Shown one piece after another: positions 42,473 through 51,215 of a stretch of DNA of 64,000 bases. The notes beneath the pieces were generated by a model. It searched no databases. It saw only the letters and a list, made by a program, of their open reading frames with translations, and was not told the origin of the DNA. Position 1 is the first letter of the stretch. The number at the start of each line of letters is the position of its first letter. The stretch spans positions 62,001 through 126,000 of the forward strand of contig NZ_QMBP01000009.1 in the NCBI RefSeq assembly GCF_003289945.1, written 5' to 3'. This DNA is from Mesorhizobium hawassense. GTDB lineage: Bacteria; Pseudomonadota; Alphaproteobacteria; Rhizobiales; Rhizobiaceae. Both the position numbers and the translations under genes were made by a program.

Positions 42473-42894
42473 GCCGCCTCTCGGATTTGATCACGGCCTT
42501 GCAGCGCGGCCGCCACCGCCAGCGCGTCGGCTTCGTCGGCGAAAACGAACCTGCCGCCTTTCCAGGTGAAATCGTGGAGCCGCACCGAGACCTCATTGCC
42601 TTCCCGCGCCAGCGCCAGGATGTCGGACGGCGTGACGATGCGCGTCAGAAAACAGTCGCCGATGCTCTGGACGATGCCCAGGCGCTGCGGGCCGAGTTCG
42701 AGAAACGCGGCGTGGTTGTCGGCTGTCAGCCGCACACTGCCCGGCTTCTCATCGGGAAAATCCTCGGCAAAGCGCGCGAGCGCCTGACCGGTGCCGGCAA
42801 GCGTCGCGTTTGTCGTGCCACCGGTGAAATGCACGGCCGCGACGGACAAGGCGATGCCGAACACGACTAGGACGACCAGGACTGGCAGGCTCAT
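42469..42894 (-). CDS. Small membrane-anchored hypothetical protein
   Basis: 141 residues from ATG 42894; GGAGGAG is 11 bases upstream. One membrane helix (LPVLVVLVVFGIALSVAAVHF) precedes a compact periplasmic domain with FAEDFPDEKPGSVRLTADN and RIVTPSDILALAREGNEV. I recognise no family. It lies between the NDUFAF6-like and desaturase genes, with a four-base overlap with the latter. Confidence 0.8.
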   Translation of the reverse strand: MSLPVLVVLVVFGIALSVAAVHFTGGTTNATLAGTGQALARFAEDFPDEKPGSVRLTADNHAAFLELGPQRLGIVQSIGDCFLTRIVTPSDILALAREGNEVSVRLHDFTWKGGRFVFADEADALAVAAALQGRDQIREAA

Positions 42895-42975
42895 GGAAAG
42901 GCGGCTCCTCCGGCGGCTCGCATTTCTTCGACGCGAGTCCACACGACAAAACCCCTAGCACGGTTGACGTTTACG

Positions 42976-43842
42976 TCAAAGAGGCTCCCAGCCCCGCATC
43001 GCATGACGCAGCAGCAGCCAGTGCCGACGCAAGGTGGAGAGCGCCGCCGTTGTGTTGAGCGGCGACCTGCCCGCCTTCTCCATCTTGTCGAGATAGGCAC
43101 GGGTCAGTGCCAGCGGCAGGAAGGCGGGTCGCAGCGTAACGGGAAGCGCCGGCGCGCCTTTCTCGAAGGCATTGAGATGCTCCCGCGCCAGTGCGATCAT
43201 CGCCGCAACGGCGCGCTCCGCGGCAGCCCCGCTTTCTCCCTTGACGAACTCTTCCGGCGTCGTGCCGGCTGCCGCCAGGATATCGGCAGGCACAAAGCAC
43301 TGCCCGCGCCGGCGATGCAGCGGCAGGAGCAACAGCAGGCCGGTGATGGCCTGCGCGCAACCGGCCCTGCCCGCCAGTTCGGCAAAGCCAGGCGCCGCAG
43401 CCGGATCGATCACCATGGCCGCAAGCTGGATAAGTGCGGCGGCCGTCTCGCCGCAGTAGCCTTCAAGGTCGGTACGCGACGGCATCGGATCGTCATAGAG
43501 ATCGAAGATACGCGCCTCGAGCATGTACTCGAACGCCGCTTTCGGCAGCCCGTTGGCCGATATCGTCGCGCGCAAGGCATCGGCGGTCGGGTGGCCTGTC
43601 TCGGCATCCCCGTCGGCCGCGATGATGTCGCGCCACCATTGCAGCCTGACCTCGCCCGGCAGCGGCTCGTGGATACGGTCGCGCACGCCGGCGATCTCGG
43701 CATTGAAGGCATAGAGCGCAAACAGCGCGTCGCGCTTGTCGGCCGGCGCGTAGAGCGCAGACAGATACCGGTCATGGTTGGCGGCGCGCACCGCGTCCAT
43801 GACGATGTTGCCATTCTTGACGATGTTGGACCTGCCGGCCAT
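42976..43842 (-). CDS. Squalene/phytoene synthase-fold protein lacking catalytic aspartates (NDUFAF6-like)
   Basis: 288 residues. The fold is recognisable from AANHDRYLSALYAPADKRDALFAL (19-42 region), RLQWWRDII, GYCGETAAALIQLAA and QCFVPADIL. Both aspartate-rich motifs that bind the diphosphate in true synthases are absent: the first reads AGVRDRIHE and the second LLLLLPLHRRRG. A synthase activity is therefore unlikely. The mitochondrial relative NDUFAF6, a complex I assembly factor, has the same loss. The ATG directly follows the TGA of the NDUFAF3-like gene. Confidence 0.85.
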   Translation of the reverse strand: MAGRSNIVKNGNIVMDAVRAANHDRYLSALYAPADKRDALFALYAFNAEIAGVRDRIHEPLPGEVRLQWWRDIIAADGDAETGHPTADALRATISANGLPKAAFEYMLEARIFDLYDDPMPSRTDLEGYCGETAAALIQLAAMVIDPAAAPGFAELAGRAGCAQAITGLLLLLPLHRRRGQCFVPADILAAAGTTPEEFVKGESGAAAERAVAAMIALAREHLNAFEKGAPALPVTLRPAFLPLALTRAYLDKMEKAGRSPLNTTAALSTLRRHWLLLRHAMRGWEPL

Positions 43843-44232
43843 TCAATCGACGGCGATCAGTGCCGCGGCCACGGCGCGGTCTTCGGCCAGGAGCACATTG
43901 TAGGTCCGCACCGCCGCTCCCGTCGACATCGGGTCGGCCGAGATGCCGGCCTCCTTGAACGCGGCGCGCAGCGCCGCAGGCAGCGGCCGCAGTTCCTTGC
44001 CCATGCCGACCAGCAGTATCTCCACCTTGCCGACCTCGGCGAACAGCCTGTCGAAGTCCGAGGCCTTCAGCGCCAGCGGATCGGCCGGCTCCCAGCCATG
44101 GATGCCCGAGGGCAGGACGAGCAGCGATCCGCGATGCGACATGTCGGCAAAGCGGAAGCCGCCATTGCCATAGGCCTCGATCGGCGCCTTGCCGGGGAAA
44201 TGCGCCTCACGGATGATGATGCCTTTGGCCAT
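43843..44232 (-). CDS. Mth938-like protein (NDUFAF3 homologue, DUF498)
   Basis: 129 residues covering the whole Mth938 domain: GIIIREAHFPGKAPIEAYGN, GGFRFADMSHRGSLLVLPSG, then LLVGMGKELRPLPAALR and STGAAVRTYNVLLAE. Mitochondrial NDUFAF3 is a complex I assembly factor. In alphaproteobacteria this gene is commonly next to secF or secDF. It lies between secDF and the NDUFAF6-like gene, separated from secDF by a palindromic repeat. Confidence 0.9.
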   Translation of the reverse strand: MAKGIIIREAHFPGKAPIEAYGNGGFRFADMSHRGSLLVLPSGIHGWEPADPLALKASDFDRLFAEVGKVEILLVGMGKELRPLPAALRAAFKEAGISADPMSTGAAVRTYNVLLAEDRAVAAALIAVD

Positions 44233-44237
44233 GGGTC

Positions 44238-44290
44238 TAGAGCATGATGCCGAAAAGTGTGGAGCAGTTTTCGGACGACATCATGCTCTA
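44238..44290. repeat. Rhizobiales palindromic repeat, copy 2
   Basis: The outer arms TAGAGCATGATG and CATCATGCTCTA are perfect over 12 bases; CCGAAAA and TTTTCGG form an inner stem around AGTGTGGAGCA-type loop sequence. It lies in the 78-base gap after secDF and could modulate expression of the NDUFAF3-like gene. Confidence 0.8.
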
Positions 44291-44310
44291 TCTCTTTGAC
44301 TTGGACGGCG

Positions 44311-46863
44311 TCAGGTCGTCACGGCCTTGCCGTTCACCGGCTTTTCCCCTTCCGTCGCGGCTTGCGGGCGCAACTTGAACAGGATCAGCAGCGGCGCGGC
44401 GATGAAGATCGACGAGTAGGTGCCGAACACCACGCCGAACAGCATCGCCAGCGTGAAGGAGCGGATGACCTCGCCGCCGAAAAGCACCAGCGCCAGCAGC
44501 GCCAGGATGGTCGTGACCGAGGTCAGCGTGGTTCTCGACAGCGTCTCGTTGATGGCGTTGTTCAAGAGCTGCGGCAGCGGCATCTTCTTGTATTTTCGCA
44601 GATCCTCGCGGACGCGGTCATAGACCACGATCGTGTCGTTCAGCGAGTAGCCTATGATGGTCAGGATCGCCGCCAGCGACGACTGGTTGAACTCCAGTCC
44701 TGTCAGGACGAAGAAGCCGATCGTCATCACGACGTCGTGCACCGTGGCGATGATGGCGCCGACCGCGAACTGCCATTCGAAACGGAACCAGACATAGAGC
44801 AGGATGCCGACCAGCGCGATCAGCATGGCGATCGTGCCCTGCTTGGCGAGTTCGCCCGAAACCGTCGGACCCACCACTTCGACGCGGCGGAAATCATACT
44901 GGTCCTGCAACTCGCCCCGCACCTTGTCGATGACGGTCTGCTCGGCATTCTCGCCGGCGTCCTGCGTGCCGACGCGGATCAGCACGTCGTTCGGCGCGCC
45001 GAACTGCTGCACCTGGATCTCGCCGATGTTGAGCTCGGACAGCCTGTTGCGGATGTCGCCGAGATTGGCGTCGCCCTGCTTGGACTGCACCTCGATCATC
45101 GAGCCGCCCTTGAAGTCGATACCGTAATTGATGTCGATGGTCAGGAACCCGACGACCGACAGGATCGACAGCAGGCTGGACAGAGCGAACGTCCAGCGGC
45201 GGATGCCCATGAACGGTATCTTGGTGCCCGGCGGAATGAACGTGACCGGCGCGCGCGGCAATTCCTTCGGGCGGGCGCGGCGCAGCCAGATCGACACCAG
45301 CATGCGGGTGAAGGTGAAGGCGGTGAAGACCGTGGTCAGGATGCCGATCGCGTAGGTGATCGCAAAACCCTTGACCGGTCCAGTGCCCAGCCAAAACAGC
45401 ACCACGGTCGCGATCAGCGAGGTGACGTTGGAGTCCACGATCGTCGCCAGCGCCTTGGAGAAGCCGGTATCGATCGACTGAATCACCGAGCGGCCATTTC
45501 GTCGCTCCTCGCGGATTCGTTCATAGATCAGAACGTTGGAGTCCACCGCCATGCCGATGGTGAGCACGATACCGGCGATACCGGGCAGAGTGAGCGTGGC
45601 GCCGAGCAGCGACAGCAGCGCCACGATCATCGCCACGTGGACGGCCAGCGCGATGTTGGCGAGGAAGCCGAGAAAGCCGTAGGCGACGAACATGAAGGCG
45701 ACGACGAGGATCGAGCCGATCAAGCCGGCGACCTTGCCGGCATGGATCGAATCCTGGCCGAGGCCCGGACCGACGGTGCGCTCTTCGATCACGGTCAGCG
45801 TCGCCGGCAGCGCGCCGGCACGCAGCAGCACGGCAAGGTCGTTGGCGCTCTGCGGCGTGAAATTGCCGGAAATCTGGCCGGTGCCGCCGAGGATCGGCTC
45901 GCGGATCTGCGGCGCCGAAATCACCTGGTTGTCGAGAATGATGGCAAACAGCTTGTCGACATTCTGCGCCGTGGCCTGGCCGAAACGGGTCGCGCCCTTG
46001 GAATCGAAGCGGAAGGAAACGACGGGCTCGTTGGTCTGCGAATTATAGGTCGCCTGCGCGTCGACCAAGTTTTCGCCGGAAACGATGACGCGGTTCTCGA
46101 TGAGATACGGAACCGGCGGATCGTCCTGCGAATAAAGCACCGTCGAGCCGGCCGGCGGGCGACCCTTCAACGCGTCCTGCACCGGCATCGACTGGTCGAC
46201 CATTTGGAAGGTCAGCTTCGCGGTCTGGCCAAGGATTTCCTTCAGCCGCTGCGGATCCTGCAGGCCCGGCACCTGCACCAGGATGCGGTCATCGCCCTGG
46301 CGCTGCACGATCGGCTCGGTGGTGCCGAGCTCGTTGACGCGCCGCTCGACCACTTCGATCGACTGCGTCAGCGCCGTCGAGGTGCGGTATTTGAGGCCGG
46401 CGTCGGTAACCGTGAATTTGAGCAGGCCCGGCTCGGATTCATCCAGCGCCATCTCCTGGATGGAACCGCCGCTGAACAGGCCGGCGGCCACCGGATCGGT
46501 CAGCGGCTTCAGAACCTTCTTGGCCTGGTCGAGCTGCGTCGGGTCGGTGATGCGAACCTGCACGGTGCGCCCCGAACCGGAAAGCCCGGTGTAGTTGATC
46601 TTCGGGTTGGCGTCGCGCAGCAGCGTCCTGATCTCGTCGCGCGTCGTCTCCATCCTGTCCTTGATCAGGTCGTTCTGATTCATTTCGAGCAGAATGTGCG
46701 AACCGCCCTGAAGGTCGAGGCCGAGCGTCATCTGCCGCTTCGGCACCCAGCTCGGCAGTTGCGCCAGCATGCTTGCCGGGAAAAGGTTGGGCGCGGCGAG
46801 GATCACTGTGATGGCCACGGCGAGCCAGATCAGGATCATCTTCAGGCGCGAGAAATAGAGCAT
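44311..46863 (-). CDS. secDF: SecDF fusion, protein-export membrane protein
   Basis: 850 residues. The SecD half begins with a membrane helix and GLDLQGGSHILLEM, has a large periplasmic P1 domain to about 440, then helices with GMAVDSNVLIYERIREE. The SecF half starts near residue 540 with its own P4 domain and IIGYSLNDTIVVYDRVRED. The Asp and Arg needed for proton movement lie in these membrane motifs. SecDF pulls proteins after SecYEG translocation using the proton gradient. The single-chain form is common in some alphaproteobacteria and Gram-positives. Confidence 0.96.
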   Translation of the reverse strand: MLYFSRLKMILIWLAVAITVILAAPNLFPASMLAQLPSWVPKRQMTLGLDLQGGSHILLEMNQNDLIKDRMETTRDEIRTLLRDANPKINYTGLSGSGRTVQVRITDPTQLDQAKKVLKPLTDPVAAGLFSGGSIQEMALDESEPGLLKFTVTDAGLKYRTSTALTQSIEVVERRVNELGTTEPIVQRQGDDRILVQVPGLQDPQRLKEILGQTAKLTFQMVDQSMPVQDALKGRPPAGSTVLYSQDDPPVPYLIENRVIVSGENLVDAQATYNSQTNEPVVSFRFDSKGATRFGQATAQNVDKLFAIILDNQVISAPQIREPILGGTGQISGNFTPQSANDLAVLLRAGALPATLTVIEERTVGPGLGQDSIHAGKVAGLIGSILVVAFMFVAYGFLGFLANIALAVHVAMIVALLSLLGATLTLPGIAGIVLTIGMAVDSNVLIYERIREERRNGRSVIQSIDTGFSKALATIVDSNVTSLIATVVLFWLGTGPVKGFAITYAIGILTTVFTAFTFTRMLVSIWLRRARPKELPRAPVTFIPPGTKIPFMGIRRWTFALSSLLSILSVVGFLTIDINYGIDFKGGSMIEVQSKQGDANLGDIRNRLSELNIGEIQVQQFGAPNDVLIRVGTQDAGENAEQTVIDKVRGELQDQYDFRRVEVVGPTVSGELAKQGTIAMLIALVGILLYVWFRFEWQFAVGAIIATVHDVVMTIGFFVLTGLEFNQSSLAAILTIIGYSLNDTIVVYDRVREDLRKYKKMPLPQLLNNAINETLSRTTLTSVTTILALLALVLFGGEVIRSFTLAMLFGVVFGTYSSIFIAAPLLILFKLRPQAATEGEKPVNGKAVTT

Positions 46864-46951
46864 TCGTTCTTATCCGTTCAGGCGTACGAGCGGCAGCGTC
46901 CCGCCATCGGCTCGGTTGTCGTCTATCGTCGTCATTTCAACCACGCCGGCC

Positions 46952-47950
46952 CTATCGTGCTTCCTCGACGATTGTCAATCGCGCCGGCAGCGCGCCGGTG
47001 CGGAACAGCAAGGCAAGTTCCTTGGCGCTTTCGATCGTGAAATTGCCTGATATCTGCCCGGTGCCATGCTCGATCGGCTCGCGGATGATCGGCGCTGAAA
47101 TCACCTGATCGTCCAAAATCACCGCGAATGGCTTGCCGATATTCCGCGTGGTTGCCCACTTGAAACGTTCCGTACCCCTGGAATCGAGCCGGAATGCGAC
47201 GACAGGTTCGCTGCTCGACGAATTGGTCGTCGCTTGCGCATCGACTACACTTTTGCCCGCCACGATCACACGATCTTCGACGAGGTAAGAAACCGGCGGA
47301 TCATCGAGTGAATAGAGCACCGACGAGCCCGCAGGCGGACTGGCGTTGACGGCATCGTTCACCGGCATCGATGTGTCGACCAGCCGGAAACTCAGACGGC
47401 CGGGCCGGGCAAGTATTTTTCCCACCCCCAGCAAATCCACGGCGCCCGGCGCCTGAACCAATATGCCGTCTTCGTCTGTCTGCTGGGCCAGCGCGCCGGC
47501 AACGCCAAGATCCTGCAGGCGATTTTTGATGACCTCGATCGATTGCCTGAGCGCGATGGACGTTCGGGATTTCAAGCCGGCATCCGTCATCGTGAACTTC
47601 AGCAAGCCGGGTTGGCTTTCGTCCAGCACCATTTCCTGGACACCGGCGACAGGGTCGGTCAACGTCTTGAGTGCCGACTTGGCGGCATCGACCTGACTGC
47701 CATCGACGATGCGCACCTGCACCGTCTGGCTCGATGCGACAAGGCCATCGTAGTCGATCTTCGGTTGAGCATCGCGCAGCAGCGTCCTGATCTCATCGCG
47801 CACCGCCGCCATGCGTTCGTTGACCAGATAGGCCACGTCAACACGAAGCAGAATGTGCGGATCGGCGGCGAAAGCATGCGACGCGCCGAAGATCATCGAG
47901 ACCAGGGCAAACCCGATCAACATGACCTTCAGGCGCGAAAGATGGACCAT
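46952..47950 (-). CDS. Exported stand-alone SecD periplasmic (P1) domain
   Basis: 332 residues. A signal peptide (LIGFALVSMIFGASHAFA) replaces the first SecD helix. The mature part aligns over its full length with the neighbouring SecDF P1 region: RDEIRTLLRDAQPKIDYDGL against RDEIRTLLRDANPKINYTGL, VQEMVLDESQPGLLKFTMTD, STVLYSLDDPP-type and VILDDQVISAPIIREPI. It stops after TIVEEAR, exactly before SecD's second membrane helix. All channel helices are missing. It lies between yajC and secDF, 88 bases before the latter, so it is a duplicate of the SecD head turned into a periplasmic or anchored protein. Confidence 0.88.
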   Translation of the reverse strand: MVHLSRLKVMLIGFALVSMIFGASHAFAADPHILLRVDVAYLVNERMAAVRDEIRTLLRDAQPKIDYDGLVASSQTVQVRIVDGSQVDAAKSALKTLTDPVAGVQEMVLDESQPGLLKFTMTDAGLKSRTSIALRQSIEVIKNRLQDLGVAGALAQQTDEDGILVQAPGAVDLLGVGKILARPGRLSFRLVDTSMPVNDAVNASPPAGSSVLYSLDDPPVSYLVEDRVIVAGKSVVDAQATTNSSSSEPVVAFRLDSRGTERFKWATTRNIGKPFAVILDDQVISAPIIREPIEHGTGQISGNFTIESAKELALLFRTGALPARLTIVEEAR

Positions 47951-48000
47951 ATGTTGCCGTTCGTCGGAGCCCTGCCCGCGGCCATTGCCGCCGGCTTCGC

Positions 48001-48336
48001 TTACTTCTTGGCGTTCTGGTTCGCCACCGGCTCGCCCTTGACGCGCACGTCCGAGATCGTCGAACGCAGCGCCGTCACCTTTGTGCCGCCAAGGTCGATC
48101 TCCAGCTCATTGTCGTCGATCACCTTGGTCACTTTGCCGACGAAGCCGCCGCCGGTCACCACCGTATCGCCGCGGCGCACCGCCGACAGCATTTCCTGAC
48201 GCTTCTTCAGCTGCGCGCGCTGCGGCCGGATGATCAGAAAATACATGATCACGAAAATCAGGACAAACGGCAAAATCGAGATGAACATGTCTGGCGAGGC
48301 GCCGATGCCTTGGGCGTATGCCGGTGTAACGAACAT
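48001..48336 (-). CDS. yajC: YajC, Sec accessory membrane protein
   Basis: 111 residues from ATG 48336 (AGGAG upstream). MFVTPAYAQG is followed by one membrane helix (FISILPFVLIFVIMYFLIIRPQ) and a cytoplasmic domain with RRGDTVVTGGGFVGKVTKV. YajC forms a complex with SecDF and YidC. It is first of the sec block and divergent from the DUF815 ATPase. Confidence 0.95.
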   Translation of the reverse strand: MFVTPAYAQGIGASPDMFISILPFVLIFVIMYFLIIRPQRAQLKKRQEMLSAVRRGDTVVTGGGFVGKVTKVIDDNELEIDLGGTKVTALRSTISDVRVKGEPVANQNAKK

Positions 48337-48470
48337 CAAGAAACTCCTGGATGGTGAAATACCGCCGGGGCGGACCCGCGAAAATTTGGCCGGAATATAG
48401 TCGCTAAAGCTGCCAATGCAACTGCGCAGCAAGCCCAATCCGTTGCTTTTCCAGCCGTTTGCGACGTGCT

Positions 48471-48520
48471 AGAGCGTCGCAGCGGAAGCGGCTTCGAGGC
48501 CACCGAAAAGATCATGCTCC
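48471..48520. repeat. Partial Rhizobiales palindromic repeat
   Basis: AGAGCGTCGCAGCGGAAGCG, then CCGAAAAGATCATGCTC: the right arm matches the repeats at 39438 and 44238, the left arm is a different variant. It lies in the gap between yajC and the ATPase gene. Confidence 0.5.
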
Positions 48521-48602
48521 AACAAAAGCTTGGGCGTGGTTCTTGCAGCGATGTCATGGATGCTGCACCCACATGCTGAAATGCCTTAACAAAAAGACCC
48601 AA

Positions 48603-49475
48603 ATGACCGACAGCCTGGACGCCTTGAACAAGAAGCTCGACCGCCTGATCGAAGCGGTTTCCCGCCTCGCCGCGCCGCCCGTCCCGGAGACCGATCTTAG
48701 CGTCGCCGACTGCTTCGTCTGGCAGGCCGAGCCCGGGGTCCTGGAACCGGTACGCAAGGTCAACCGCGTCGACATCGGCCTGATCCGCGGCGTCGACCGG
48801 GTGCGCGACATCCTGCTCGACAACACCGAACGCTTCGCGTCCGGCTTCGCCGCCAACAATGTGCTGCTGTGGGGCGCGCGCGGCATGGGCAAGTCGTCGC
48901 TGGTCAAGGCCGTGCACGCCGCGGTCAATGCGTCGGACAAGCTCGACCGACCGCTGAAGCTGATCGAGATCCACCGCGAGGACATCGACACGCTGCCCAG
49001 GTTGATGGGCCTGTTGAAGGCGGCCCCCTACCGCTTCATGCTTTTCTGCGACGACCTCTCCTTCGACCATGACGACACCTCGTACAAATCGCTGAAGGCG
49101 GCGCTCGAAGGCGGCGTCGAGGGCCGGCCCGCCAACGTCATCTTCTACGCCACGTCTAACCGGCGTCACCTGTTGCCGCGCGACATGATCGACAATGAGC
49201 GCTCGACCGCCATCAATCCGTCGGAAGCGGTCGAGGAAAAGGTCTCGCTTTCCGACCGTTTCGGCCTCTGGCTCGGCTTCCACAAATGTTCGCAGGACGA
49301 ATATCTCGACATGATCGACGGCTATGTCCGCTATCATGAGCTGACCATCGACCCCGACCATCTGCGCGCCGAGGCGCTGGAATGGGCGACCACGCGCGGC
49401 AGCCGTTCCGGCCGCGTCGCCTGGCAGTTCACGCAGGACCTGGCCGGTCGCCTCGGCAAGCCGTTGAAGGATTGA
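48603..49475 (+). CDS. DUF815 AAA-type ATPase
   Basis: 290 residues from ATG 48603; the frame opens earlier and an ATG at 48573 is possible, neither with a strong ribosome site. Walker A is GARGMGKSS, Walker B is FMLFCDDLSF, and RRHLLPRDM marks the family. The protein starts with a coiled stretch (LDALNKKLDRLIEAV). DUF815 proteins are cytosolic P-loop ATPases of unknown task, conserved in Rhizobiales beside yajC or pcm. Function cannot be assigned. Confidence 0.88.
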   Translation: MTDSLDALNKKLDRLIEAVSRLAAPPVPETDLSVADCFVWQAEPGVLEPVRKVNRVDIGLIRGVDRVRDILLDNTERFASGFAANNVLLWGARGMGKSSLVKAVHAAVNASDKLDRPLKLIEIHREDIDTLPRLMGLLKAAPYRFMLFCDDLSFDHDDTSYKSLKAALEGGVEGRPANVIFYATSNRRHLLPRDMIDNERSTAINPSEAVEEKVSLSDRFGLWLGFHKCSQDEYLDMIDGYVRYHELTIDPDHLRAEALEWATTRGSRSGRVAWQFTQDLAGRLGKPLKD

Positions 49476-49490
49476 ACTCAATCCCAACGG

Positions 49491-49517
49491 AAAAAGCCCG
49501 CTCCTGTGGAGCGGGCT
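49491..49517 (-). terminator. Terminator of the NlpD-like gene (possibly bidirectional)
   Basis: AGCCCGCTCC and GGAGCGGGCT pair over ten bases with a three-base loop. On the minus strand it is followed by TTTTT. It also lies 15 bases after the ATPase stop on the plus strand. Confidence 0.8.
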
Positions 49518-49568
49518 GAAGACGGCGGGTCGGACTGGAGGTCAGACGGCCCGCAAAAGGCTCTTGTT

Positions 49569-51077
49569 CTATTCGAGATAGCCGGTCGGATCGACCGGGG
49601 CCGAGTTCTTGCGCACTTCAAAGTGCAGCTTGGGCGAGTCGGTGGTGCCGCTCATGCCGGACAGCGCGATCTCCTGGCCGCGCTTGACCTTCTGGCCGCG
49701 CTGCACCTCGATTGAGCTTGCGTGGCCGTAGACGGTGACCAGTCCGTTCTCATGCCGCACCAGCACGGTGTTGCCGAATTCCTTGAGGCCGTCGCCGGCA
49801 TAGATGACGACGCCGTTCTCGGCCGCCTTGATCGGCGTTCCCTCCGGCACCGCGATGTCGACGCCGTCCTTGCCGGAGCCGAAGCCGGAGATGACGCGGC
49901 CGCGCACCGGCCAGCGCATCTTGCCGATGCCGGTCGCATCGGGCGCCTCGGCATTGTCGTCCTCGGCCTGCTGAATGACCTTGACGTCCTTCTTCGGCGG
50001 CGTGTAGGAGGCGAGCGTCTCGGTGGTCTTGGCCGCCGGCGGCGTCGTTGCCGTCGTCACCGGATCGATCGCTGGCTTGGCGGCCGCGGGCTTGGCGGCT
50101 GCCACCTGAACGGTGCCGCCGGCCGGAACCTTGAGCGTCTGGCCGATCTTGAGCAGGCCGTCCTTCATGCCGTTGGCCTGCTTAAGCGCCGTGGTGCCGA
50201 CGCCGGTCTTCCTCGCGATCGACGACAGCGAGTCGCCCTGCTGGACGGTATAGGTGCCCCCGGCGCCAGCCGGCTTCGCCTCGGCAACCTGCGACGTGCG
50301 CTTGGGATTCTTGGAACCCGTGGCGGCTGCCGACGTGTCGACCTGGGCGGCCGCTTTGCCGTCCTTGACCTTCGGCTGCTGCGGCAGCACGGCGACCTTT
50401 TCCGGAGCAGGCTGCTTCGGTGCGTTCGCCGGCTTGCCTTCGGCGACCTTCGACTCCGCCTTGCTCGAGTAGGCATAGGCGGGGATGACGATCTTCTGGC
50501 CGGAGCGGATGCCCTTCTTCGGGTCGATCCCGTTGACCTTGGCTATGGCGTCGGCCGGCACGTGGTAATGCGCCGCCAGGCCCGAAAGCGTCTCGCCGTC
50601 CCGGACCACGATCTCGGTCGCATGCGGCGTGGCACTGGCGTTGCGGACCGCGTCAGGCTCGGCGGTCTTGAACGGCTTTGCCGGCGCAACCGTGCCGGTT
50701 GCCGTCCTGTCGAGATGCGGCGCGGGCGCAAGCGCCGGAGCGGGTGCCGAAGCGGTGCGCATCGGCTTGGCCGCAGCCGGCGCCGACGGAGGCGGCAACT
50801 GCTGCGCCGTGACCGGCTCGAGGCTGGAACGGCTGACCGACTGGGTGTGCGCGCCGTCGACCGGCGCAGGTGCCACCGTGTCACCCGGATAGGGCTGGTC
50901 GGCATTCTGCTTGTTGATGATGGCGCGCTGATTGTTGGTGGATGACGTGAAGACATCATCGACCCCGTTGAAGCGCATCGACTGGGAACTGCACCCGGCC
51001 GCCGCGCCGGCAATCATGAGGACGGCGCAACCGCGCGCCAGATTGCGTCTGTTTGCTTTCAAGTGATTGAATTGCAT
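49569..51077 (-). CDS. NlpD-like lipoprotein with two LysM and a LytM (M23) domain
   Basis: 502 residues from ATG 51077. The lipobox is AGAAAGCSS. Two LysM domains bind peptidoglycan (about 155-200, DGETLSGLAAHYHV, and 280-325, QQGDSLSSIARKTGV). The C-terminal LytM domain (about 390-500) has GVDIAVPEGTPIKA and YGHASSI, then KLHFEVRKN. The first zinc His of active M23 enzymes (HxxxD) is replaced: the site reads GKDGVD. This matches the degenerate LytM factors NlpD and EnvC, which activate amidases instead of cutting wall themselves. It follows pcm and surE, as nlpD does in many proteobacteria. Confidence 0.92.
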   Translation of the reverse strand: MQFNHLKANRRNLARGCAVLMIAGAAAGCSSQSMRFNGVDDVFTSSTNNQRAIINKQNADQPYPGDTVAPAPVDGAHTQSVSRSSLEPVTAQQLPPPSAPAAAKPMRTASAPAPALAPAPHLDRTATGTVAPAKPFKTAEPDAVRNASATPHATEIVVRDGETLSGLAAHYHVPADAIAKVNGIDPKKGIRSGQKIVIPAYAYSSKAESKVAEGKPANAPKQPAPEKVAVLPQQPKVKDGKAAAQVDTSAAATGSKNPKRTSQVAEAKPAGAGGTYTVQQGDSLSSIARKTGVGTTALKQANGMKDGLLKIGQTLKVPAGGTVQVAAAKPAAAKPAIDPVTTATTPPAAKTTETLASYTPPKKDVKVIQQAEDDNAEAPDATGIGKMRWPVRGRVISGFGSGKDGVDIAVPEGTPIKAAENGVVIYAGDGLKEFGNTVLVRHENGLVTVYGHASSIEVQRGQKVKRGQEIALSGMSGTTDSPKLHFEVRKNSAPVDPTGYLE

Positions 51078-51215
51078 CGCACTAACCCGCACAGACCCGG
51101 TACAAACTGGCCCTAATTAAAGCGCGTTAATGTTACTGGCCGGTTAACTCATTAGAATCCGACGAAAATTTTCTTAAAGCATTGGCGGAAATTTTGGCGA
51201 AGGCGTTGAGGCCCG

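Noticed and set aside
42976..43842. Reading this gene as a phytoene or squalene synthase
   Set aside because: Both Asp-rich substrate-binding motifs are missing, and no other isoprenoid genes are nearby.
44257..47040. A 927-codon plus-strand open frame opposite secDF
   Set aside because: It is the antisense shadow of secDF. Its translation is rich in Arg, His, Asp and Gln with no family features, as expected when a GC-rich gene is read backwards.
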